Source: a bacterium
Lineage (GTDB): Bacteria > Babelota > Babeliae > Babelales > GCA-2401785
Reading direction: 5' to 3'
NCBI GenBank assembly: GCA_023249975.1
Contig: JAHFBP010000002.1
Span: forward strand, 60,708 to 124,707
Length of the DNA stretch: 64,000 nucleotides
A program made the translations under genes and the position numbers. Below the pieces are notes generated by a model. It worked only from the letters and a program-made list of their open reading frames with translations. It had not been told where the DNA came from and made no database searches. Of the stretch, positions 1 through 6,869 are shown in pieces; the first letter of the stretch is position 1; each line of letters opens with the position of its first letter.

Positions 1-528
1 TTGGAAACCCAAGAAGAAAGTAAAAATTTGAGCTATTTCCTCATTTCAACCTCACTTGCCGAAGCTCAAAAAGCTGGTGAGAATATTAATTGCATTGCAC
101 ATCTCATTACAGAAATTCAACCATTTATTTTTTTCTATCCAGAAAAAACATTGGAAGGCTATACATACGGTCTAGAAATAGATCCTCAGCCAGCATACCA
201 AAGTGTTATGCAACTAATAGCTCAAAATAATAGTGGATTTTTAACTCAGTTATGTGAGAACAAAAGGTCTGGTACTGTCAGTCCTCATATCGAGGATATT
301 ATTTCAAAACTACATCGATACTTTAGTTATTTTTCTTCTAAATATATGGATTTTTCATTGCGCAAAAAAATTAAAATGGATGGTTACAAAAATCGCGATG
401 AATTTGTAAGAATAGGAAAAATTAAACTTAATTTCACCGAGGATCTTGAAACTTTAGTCCAAGAACGACTTGCATCACGTCGCACCGCAATTCCTAATCC
501 TTTTTTCGGCCCTGAGTCACAACCCTGA
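1..528 (+). CDS. Tandem-family secreted protein, C-terminal part (5' end outside window)
   Basis: The reading frame is open from the first base, so the true start probably lies upstream and only about 175 C-terminal residues are visible. No known family is recognised. A block with the residues NSGFLTQLCE, followed by a helix containing IISKLHRYF, matches the C-terminal parts of the proteins at 2270-3211 (KSGLLDQLCQ) and 3256-4272 (RSGFLTQLCN), so it belongs to the same tandem family, whose complete members carry signal peptides. The frame stops at TGA (526-528) but stays open for 45 more codons to a TAA at 664-666. This suggests the gene once ended there and was shortened by a nonsense change, or that TGA is read through. 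Function is unknown. Confidence 0.7.
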   Translation: METQEESKNLSYFLISTSLAEAQKAGENINCIAHLITEIQPFIFFYPEKTLEGYTYGLEIDPQPAYQSVMQLIAQNNSGFLTQLCENKRSGTVSPHIEDIISKLHRYFSYFSSKYMDFSLRKKIKMDGYKNRDEFVRIGKIKLNFTEDLETLVQERLASRRTAIPNPFFGPESQP

Positions 529-666
529 AGACAAAAATCATTCCTATCCAATGCATCAGGCTTTTATCGACCTGACATCCCTGCATTGAGAGCTATGAAT
601 GGCTTGCAACACCCGGATCTTCACAATAACAATCTTGATGAAGCTGAACAGGAAAAATTAATCTAA
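529..666 (+). pseudogene. In-frame continuation of the preceding gene after an internal TGA
   Basis: Directly after the TGA at 526-528 the same frame runs open for 45 codons and ends at TAA 664-666. The codons look protein-like, with a segment reading FYRPDIPALRAMNGLQHPDL and an acidic end. TGA is a normal stop elsewhere in the window (for example serS), so a reassigned code is unlikely. A nonsense mutation, or less likely programmed readthrough, fits best. The rest of the gap to the next gene (667-820) shows nothing convincing. Confidence 0.55.
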
Positions 667-820
667 AAGGCCCTCTTTTTAGCATACCTACACGTGCCAG
701 CTTGTAATTGTTAAGGAGGCGTGCATACTTAAGGTAATACAACTAGGGAACAGCGAGCAGTGTTTAGTTTTAATCAGTATGCAGGGTTATTCTGCGCAGA
801 ATAGAGGTTATATAATAAAA

Positions 821-1222
821 ATGATGAATAAACTTCACGCACTTATACTTATGCTGATCCTTGGAGCTACAGCCAGTACCATGCACAACGGAACTGATCA
901 AACACAAGTTCCTCGTATACAGCTATTGCTTCAAAATGTACCTCCCCTGAACGAATCATTACACCGTAAACTTCAAGATCTTATCATTAGATACTCTCAT
1001 ACAGATCCAAAAAAAACAGATATCCGTGATTCAATTTGTGATAAAATTGAGGAATTAATATCGCGTCCAAGGTTGCTTCCCAGAAATCTTTTAAGCGCCT
1101 TTAATGAAGCGGCCAGCACCGAATTAAACGTACCTGTTAACGGGCCTGTTGTTATAGATACTGACTTGATGTGCAATGAGGGTCCCGAAGCCTTCCCATT
1201 ACCAAACCCCAATATTAACTAA
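821..1222 (+). CDS. Small secreted protein, unknown function
   Basis: About 133 residues. The start at 821 (ATGATG) places a classical signal peptide at the N-terminus (basic MMNKLH, then a hydrophobic run ending near ATAST); an upstream in-frame ATG at 779 would put 14 polar residues in front of it. AGAGG about 13 nt upstream is a weak ribosome site. The mature part is mostly helical and polar, with no motif recognised. It stands alone, with 278 bp of gap on its 3' side. That gap contains a 7-bp hairpin (CTCCGAA/TTCGGAG, 1291-1313) without a T tract. Probably exported by Sec; function unknown. Confidence 0.6.
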   Translation: MMNKLHALILMLILGATASTMHNGTDQTQVPRIQLLLQNVPPLNESLHRKLQDLIIRYSHTDPKKTDIRDSICDKIEELISRPRLLPRNLLSAFNEAASTELNVPVNGPVVIDTDLMCNEGPEAFPLPNPNIN

Positions 1223-1500
1223 TTCAATACAAAATCGTTGAAATACATATAACAATCAACGGCAAAAATACTTTCCTTTCTAGGCAAGGGCTCCGAATGA
1301 TATTTCTTCGGAGTCGGATCAATCCGATTAACTCAAAAGACACCGTGTTTTATCGACACTCACACACATTAAATACCCTGAATTATCTAAAAAGAATGGC
1401 TTGATTTATCATTTTAAATTCTCGATTATTTCATAAACCTTGCTATGCTTTACGCCGCACACAAATGAATCAATAACTTAAACACAGAAATGATATAATC

Positions 1501-2040
1501 ATGAAAAAACTACTCTTAATAGGCTTGATGTTGAGTTCGCTGAGTTTAAATGCCGTGAAAAATGACTGTAAGTTTTGTGACTTTTGCAGAGAAGAATCTG
1601 AAGAATCTATGTTCGTTTCAATGGAGCTTCGTGTCACAAGCATGAACCAACTTGAAAATCATGCAAAAGCACAACTGCCTGGCTCTTTTGGATTAGCTCG
1701 AATTACTGATCTGGAACTGATTATTGCAAACCAAGCCGAACAGGAAAAACTTTTTAGTTTAATCCCGCGCTTAAGCAATCTTAAAAATCTGTGCCTTGGT
1801 TGGGCTTATGAAGTACCCAGTGATGACGCAACCGTCGAAATATTTAGACAATTTGTAGCCTCGCTTCCTGAAAAGCTCAAAACTTTGAAATTTAAAGGAG
1901 CCATTAATGCCTTTAATCCACGCATCTCAGACGTAATCCTCTTTGGGATTCCGCATGATCGTCTGCCTACCCTATCTTTATCTTTTGAAACAAAGACCGA
2001 AAGCTGTGGGACTACCATCAACTTTAGAGATCTCATGTAA
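1501..2040 (+). CDS. Small secreted protein with LRR-like segments
   Basis: 179 residues beginning with a signal peptide (MKKLLLIGLMLSSLSLNA). Just after the cleavage region is a cysteine cluster (CKFCDFC). The rest contains loose leucine-rich segments such as LSNLKNLCLGW and LPEKLKTLKFKG, spaced like degenerate leucine-rich repeats. This is a suggestion only, since no canonical LxxLxLxxN run is present. No clear Shine-Dalgarno precedes the ATG. A strong terminator follows at 2051-2087, so it is probably transcribed alone. Secretion is well supported; a protein-binding role is inferred. Confidence 0.65.
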   Translation: MKKLLLIGLMLSSLSLNAVKNDCKFCDFCREESEESMFVSMELRVTSMNQLENHAKAQLPGSFGLARITDLELIIANQAEQEKLFSLIPRLSNLKNLCLGWAYEVPSDDATVEIFRQFVASLPEKLKTLKFKGAINAFNPRISDVILFGIPHDRLPTLSLSFETKTESCGTTINFRDLM

Positions 2041-2050
2041 TTCTAAGTTG

Positions 2051-2087
2051 AAAAAAGGGGAAGGTGGCAACACCCTCCCCTTTTTTT
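2051..2087 (+). terminator. Rho-independent terminator
   Basis: A stem of GGGGAAGGTG against CACCCTCCCC (one mismatch) with a 4-nt loop, preceded by six A and followed by seven T. It lies 10 bp after the stop of the upstream secreted gene. Confidence 0.85.
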
Positions 2088-2269
2088 GCGTCTATTTCTT
2101 GATCAAAACCTCATCATATCATCATTTTTGGCACAATTTTCCCACTTCCAACATTCACTGTTTGAACTTTTTCACAAATTGCCCATAATTATAAATATGA
2201 CAATTACTATTTCTGTCAATTAATTAAAAACAATGACTTTATACTTTTTTTAACACAAAGGATTTGCTC

Positions 2270-3211
2270 ATGAATCGCCGTGCCTATGCTTTTAATGTAA
2301 TTTTAGCACTCTTGCTGACCGTTAATGCGTCACTTATCTCTGCGCCCAAAAAAACTGCGCATACTCGATCTCTAATCCAAAAAACCCAACTATCACCCAT
2401 ACGAGATAACGGGTTCCAGCATGAAGCACGCCCCCTCAGCCCTTATATTCATAGAATTTCACCCCACAGTGACAGTCCTCATTCATCTTCACTGTCACCG
2501 AATCCATTGGATCAAGATATTGCAGGGCTTAATTTTAAGACAGCTCTCATCACAGGGGATATTGCTCAGATTGCAGATAATTTGAACATACTTTTATTAA
2601 ATAGAATCACCCTGAACGAGGTTTTAAATCTTTCTCTCGACATAGCCCTTGAACAAGCAAGAATTCTTACAACAGAACACAACCGGCATCTGGAGGGTTC
2701 TATTCCAGATTTGATAAAAACGGCCTATTGCGACCATCTTCAGAAAGCAATCAGCATTATTATCACAACTCTTTCAAAAAAATGCTCGTTGCTCAAATTC
2801 CTCACGCAGGACCTGTATGTACCCCTACAGCTCAACGAAACGTGCACACATCCCATTTTGAACTTCATCATAGAGATTCAACACCTTGCCAGCAGTTCAA
2901 ACCCCATCAAGAAGCAATACGACGGAATTTTGAATGCCCTGTACAATGGAAAAAGTGGACTACTTGATCAATTGTGCCAAGAAAAAAAAACCAATGGTAT
3001 GAAAATTAATTGTAATACAGAAGCATATTCTATCATCCAAAAACTTCATAATTATTTTGAAGCACGACAAGAAATGTGGAATGACGAACAAAATCGACAA
3101 CATCATGTCGATCTTGATTTCACCGACAAAGTCCTCGACTTTATGGATCAAAAAATTGGAAGTGATGTCTTTATGCATCAACACAATTTTATGGCAATCA
3201 AAAACAACTAA
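2270..3211 (+). CDS. Tandem-family secreted protein, member 2
   Basis: 313 residues from ATG 2270, chosen over an in-frame TTG at 2264 because AAAGG lies at the right distance upstream. The N-terminus is a signal peptide (NRRAYAFNVILALLLTVNASLIS). The mature protein starts with a basic linker (QKTQLSPIRD) that matches the next gene (KKSMISPIKE), followed by a helical domain and the family block KSGLLDQLCQ near residue 230. It is one of three related genes in tandem (1-528, this one, 3256-4272); 44 bp separate it from the next, so the two are probably co-transcribed. No known family is recognised. Likely exported; function unknown. Confidence 0.7.
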   Translation: MNRRAYAFNVILALLLTVNASLISAPKKTAHTRSLIQKTQLSPIRDNGFQHEARPLSPYIHRISPHSDSPHSSSLSPNPLDQDIAGLNFKTALITGDIAQIADNLNILLLNRITLNEVLNLSLDIALEQARILTTEHNRHLEGSIPDLIKTAYCDHLQKAISIIITTLSKKCSLLKFLTQDLYVPLQLNETCTHPILNFIIEIQHLASSSNPIKKQYDGILNALYNGKSGLLDQLCQEKKTNGMKINCNTEAYSIIQKLHNYFEARQEMWNDEQNRQHHVDLDFTDKVLDFMDQKIGSDVFMHQHNFMAIKNN

Positions 3212-3255
3212 AGCTCCATAAATAATTTATCAAAAAACTCTAAAAAAGGTTAACT

Positions 3256-4272
3256 ATGAATCTCTTGGCCTACGCTCAAAATATGCTATTAATGACTCTT
3301 ATTGGCTTGTATACACCACTTGAATCTGGGCCAAAAACACGCTCGCCCATCAAAAAAAGCATGATCTCTCCTATTAAAGAGGGACAAGTTTACCTAACAA
3401 CACATTCTAAATGTATTGCTCCAACAGCACCTAACTTAAGTCCAAATTCTTCAAAAATATCAATAAGCTCAATGGATTTGAAGATCGCATTGCATAATTT
3501 CCCATTAGCCCTCGATGAAAATAATATTCCACTGCTGGTAAAAAGCGTAAACGCCTTACTTTTTCATGGATATTTATATGAAAAAATCAGTGAATTGCGG
3601 CAAGCATCATCTCAAAACCAGGCACATCAACAAGCTCTCTTGCTCTTGATAGAAGCACTCAAGTCCCACAAAAGAGGTTCTGACATGCTTGGCATTATAC
3701 AATGCTTGGAGTCTGGAGAACGCCAACCACATGAAGTCCTTATCCCTGCATTTAACGACTGGTTCAACCAAAAAAGAGCTACTCTTTTCCATGAAATTGA
3801 CCAAAAAAATGACGCTATGCTTAATCAAGCTTTTGACACTCTTTTGAATACATTTTGCGAACAGAACAGTCTTTTGAGGGATCTAATTGAGCTACAATCA
3901 CGCTGTAATAATAACGACATCCTTCTTTTATTCATCATAGAACTTGAGCCACTTGTAACCAAAATTCACAATACCCAAAAGCTTTGTGACAACATTACGA
4001 GGATTATCCGTGAAAACAGAAGTGGGTTTTTAACACAATTGTGTAATGAAAGAAATCCAAATAATCCACATGGATTTGTGGCACATCCCGCCATTTCTCT
4101 CATTCACAAAGATCTTGAAAGTCTGATTATAGAAAACAACCTCATGGCAACAGAACGCTACCTCGTTAACTATAGTCTTATTCAAGTTACCAACGAACTG
4201 ATACATGAATACATGTCATCATGGGGCGCAAAAAGGTCTCGCCGAAACCTTTTTACATCAATCTCAGAGTAA
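3256..4272 (+). CDS. Tandem-family secreted protein, member 3
   Basis: 338 residues, ATG 3256 preceded by AAAAAGG. The N-terminus is a signal-peptide-like hydrophobic run (LAYAQNMLLMTLIGLYTPL), then the SPIKKSMISPIKEG linker shared with the preceding paralogue. The body is helical. The family block RSGFLTQLCN lies near residue 255, followed by VAHPAISLIHKDLESLI, which parallels the same stretch in the other two members. A terminator at 4284-4320 ends the unit. Function is unknown; the tandem arrangement suggests repeated duplication of an exported protein. Confidence 0.7.
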   Translation: MNLLAYAQNMLLMTLIGLYTPLESGPKTRSPIKKSMISPIKEGQVYLTTHSKCIAPTAPNLSPNSSKISISSMDLKIALHNFPLALDENNIPLLVKSVNALLFHGYLYEKISELRQASSQNQAHQQALLLLIEALKSHKRGSDMLGIIQCLESGERQPHEVLIPAFNDWFNQKRATLFHEIDQKNDAMLNQAFDTLLNTFCEQNSLLRDLIELQSRCNNNDILLLFIIELEPLVTKIHNTQKLCDNITRIIRENRSGFLTQLCNERNPNNPHGFVAHPAISLIHKDLESLIIENNLMATERYLVNYSLIQVTNELIHEYMSSWGAKRSRRNLFTSISE

Positions 4273-4283
4273 TATTACGATTC

Positions 4284-4320
4284 AGGCGCACATTTTTCAG
4301 GTGTGCGCCTCTCTTTTTTT
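4284..4320. terminator. Terminator between convergent genes
   Basis: An 8-bp perfect stem AGGCGCAC/GTGCGCCT (4284-4291 and 4303-4310) is followed by CTC and a run of T on the plus strand that reaches the stop codon of the convergent PhoH gene. It ends the plus-strand secreted gene. Confidence 0.8.
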
Positions 4321-5850
4321 TTACAATAACTCAATTGCTCGGGTTGCCAACGGACTGCGCTCTCCCTTGGACAAATAGACCATTCCAAAAAGCGAATCTC
4401 CCCTGAATTTTTCAGCAGTTGCCATCAAACCATTGCTCTTGAAATCCAAATATGGCAAGTCAATTTGATATGGATCGCCGGCAAGAACAATTTTCGTGCC
4501 CTCACCTGCCCGCGTAACAATCGTTTTTACTTCGTGCGGCGTCATATTTTGCACTTCATCCACAAACAAAAACTGCTGCGGGATTGAGCGGCCTCGCATG
4601 TAGGCAACGGCTTCAAAACTCAAAATTTCTTTGTGCATCAAACGTTCAATATCAGGATGAACCATCGTTGTTGGATCCTGTTGCTGGTGGTTCCAACCAC
4701 CCTCTCGGCGATGATAATTTCCGCCACCATGTGGTTTATAATGGGGCGCATCTCGATGATATTTGTTGCGCTCGTGAGCCTTGTCGCTTTCCGGATGCTC
4801 TGAATTTTTCCGACGCGCAGCCTCTTCCGCTTTGGCCGAAGACATTGGACTGTGGCTCAAAATGAGCTCAAGATTGTCATACACCGGCTTCATCCAATGA
4901 AATAATTTTTCATTCACGGTACCTGGCAGAAAGCCAAGACCTTCACCCAGCGAAATTACTGGACGCGCCACAATCAACTTTTTGTACTGTTGTTCTTTAA
5001 TCACCTTATAAAGCGCCGCAAGTAGCGTTAAAAACGTTTTTCCTGTTCCAGCAGGACCGACTAATGACACCAGTTGCACACTGTCATCCAACAATAAATC
5101 CAACGCCATGAGCTGTTGAACATTTTTCTCAGAAAAATTCCAAATGCCACCCGGAGAGCGTACTTCGGCGTATCCGCCCATTGCCTGACGTCTGAACAAA
5201 CGGCCATAGGCTCGATCATATTCTGTTTTGAGGTGCACAAACTCATTCGTGGCTACAGAATCTTTCAATTTACCAATAACATCATCCAAATCTTTTCCTG
5301 TAGCAGCTTTAATCTCACTGGCAGGTAACTCAAGTTCGTGCCATCCCTTGCTGTATGCCTCAATCATGCCTTTTGAATAATCTTGGGACCGAATACCCAG
5401 TACATCGGCTTTGACACGAGCATTGATATCGCGTGAAACAAATATGATATTTTTACCCGCATCAACCAATTTTTTAGTCGTTAAAATAATATGATTATCA
5501 ACACCAGAAAGGCGCATTCCCATCGCTTCAAGTTGTTCACGAGAATCAACGGGGATAATTTTAACCAACGTTGAATGTTCAAGGGCAGTATGTTCATTAC
5601 TTTTGTAAACAACCCCATCAAGAAGTGAACCCTTTGTGCGCAATTCATCAAGAAGACGAATTGTTTTGCGTGCATTACGACCACGTTCGTTATTTTCTGA
5701 TTTGAACGTATCTAATTCTTCAAGAACCGAAAATGGAATAAGAACGGTGGCTTCGGCAAATGAATATATGGCGTGACTGTCATACAATAAAATATTGGTA
5801 TCGAGAACAAAGCATTGATCAAATTTTATTGAACTTTGTTGTAAACTCAT
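4321..5850 (-). CDS. PIN-PhoH family ATPase/ribonuclease with His-rich insertion
   Basis: About 509 residues. The N-terminal PIN domain (roughly 8-150) shows FVLDTNILLYD and later acidic residues of a metal-dependent nuclease. The C-terminal PhoH-type P-loop ATPase begins near residue 235 with GPAGTGKT at about 263, a RPVISLGEGLGFLPG block and the Walker B DEVQNMTP near 431. This is the PhoH2/YlaK layout, generally regarded as an RNA helicase-nuclease. The start is ATG 5850, because GGGAG sits 8 nt upstream; a longer in-frame ATG at 5880 lacks this. Unusual: about 60 residues rich in His, Arg and Gly (around 345-395, with HYKPHGGGNYHRREGG) interrupt the ATPase domain between the LPGT and DEVQ blocks. 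Transcribed alone, convergent to the secreted family. Confidence 0.9.
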   Translation of the reverse strand: MSLQQSSIKFDQCFVLDTNILLYDSHAIYSFAEATVLIPFSVLEELDTFKSENNERGRNARKTIRLLDELRTKGSLLDGVVYKSNEHTALEHSTLVKIIPVDSREQLEAMGMRLSGVDNHIILTTKKLVDAGKNIIFVSRDINARVKADVLGIRSQDYSKGMIEAYSKGWHELELPASEIKAATGKDLDDVIGKLKDSVATNEFVHLKTEYDRAYGRLFRRQAMGGYAEVRSPGGIWNFSEKNVQQLMALDLLLDDSVQLVSLVGPAGTGKTFLTLLAALYKVIKEQQYKKLIVARPVISLGEGLGFLPGTVNEKLFHWMKPVYDNLELILSHSPMSSAKAEEAARRKNSEHPESDKAHERNKYHRDAPHYKPHGGGNYHRREGGWNHQQQDPTTMVHPDIERLMHKEILSFEAVAYMRGRSIPQQFLFVDEVQNMTPHEVKTIVTRAGEGTKIVLAGDPYQIDLPYLDFKSNGLMATAEKFRGDSLFGMVYLSKGERSPLATRAIELL

Positions 5851-5950
5851 GCGATCGTCTCCCATTTGATTAATGTGCACATTAACTCACGCGGGGGCAG
5901 TGTACTACGAGAGATCGTATCAACCAAGAGTTTTGAAAATTACATCCAAA

Positions 5951-6688
5951 TTAAGCACCATTCTCTTGCAAAGATAAGTCATCTAATTTTAACTCAAGCT
6001 CCTCTTCTTCAAAAAATTGAGGTGGACGCTGATTCTGCCTCAACAAAATCATTCCTGCTTGAACAACCAAATCTTCATATATTGCCAACAATTCCTCATG
6101 CTCTTTTTTGAGTAAATCCTGGTATTGATCAATTACTTGATCCTGAAATTCCTGATCAAATTGAGCAAGAACCTGCAAAAACAACTCCGGTTTATTCGTC
6201 AAACTAAAGATTACATCAAACTTTTGTGGTTTTTCGATAGCATTACTTTCATAAATAATGCGCTTGAGTCGCTTTGCCATGATGCACTTTACTTTTTCAC
6301 GAGCATGATTCCACGAAATCTGGTCTAAGTGAAAATAGTGACGAGGGATTGCTTTGCGCCAAATACGCGCCAGGACATGCACAATTTGATCAAGGTCCTG
6401 TATTTTCAATGCTATGTCAAAGCTATGCAAAACTCGATCCATTGCAGGATTCGTACAAAATTCCAAGGTTGCATTAGGGTCAACGGGTAAAACATACTGA
6501 TCAATGCGCCCATCCCACACCTTCCCTTCATAAGAATTCATCACCATCATTTCTATCTCAACACCAGCTGGTTCAGTAATTTTCACAAACTCAACCAATG
6601 GCTCTATCTGATCCGTTTGATCGACAATCACAGCATGAGAACTCAACCCAATACCCATGATAAAGAATAAGAATAGTTTCATTCGCAT
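5951..6688 (-). CDS. Secreted helical protein, unknown function
   Basis: 246 residues from ATG 6688, selected because AAGGA lies 7 nt upstream and a signal peptide (MRMKLFLFFIMGIGLSSHA) follows at once; the longer frame to 6808 adds 40 non-signal residues. The mature protein is helical with a glutamate-rich end (FFEEEELELKLDD). No family recognised. Its promoter region (6689-6869) is shared, divergently, with the PLD-RING-ankyrin gene, so the two may be regulated together. Likely exported. Confidence 0.65.
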   Translation of the reverse strand: MRMKLFLFFIMGIGLSSHAVIVDQTDQIEPLVEFVKITEPAGVEIEMMVMNSYEGKVWDGRIDQYVLPVDPNATLEFCTNPAMDRVLHSFDIALKIQDLDQIVHVLARIWRKAIPRHYFHLDQISWNHAREKVKCIMAKRLKRIIYESNAIEKPQKFDVIFSLTNKPELFLQVLAQFDQEFQDQVIDQYQDLLKKEHEELLAIYEDLVVQAGMILLRQNQRPPQFFEEEELELKLDDLSLQENGA

Positions 6689-6869
6689 AGCAAATTCCTT
6701 GTCCGACTGTACCCATCCCCAAATAAAGTATCCGTTCTCCTTGTCTACAAAGTCCAGAAAGCCGCCTTGCTTGCCGACAAGTACCCCATTTGACAAAGCA
6801 AGACCCAATATTTAGAATAAATATTTCCAATAGAATTTCACGGCACTTATGGCAAACTAAGGACAAATA

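Noticed and set aside
529..666. TGA recoded as an amino acid, as in Gracilibacteria or Mycoplasma
   Set aside because: Many sound genes here end in TGA (for example serS and DUF58), so the standard stop meaning holds.
1494..1499. TATAAT just before the ATG as a -10 box for a leaderless mRNA
   Set aside because: Transcription would begin inside the coding sequence; no matching -35 box was seen.
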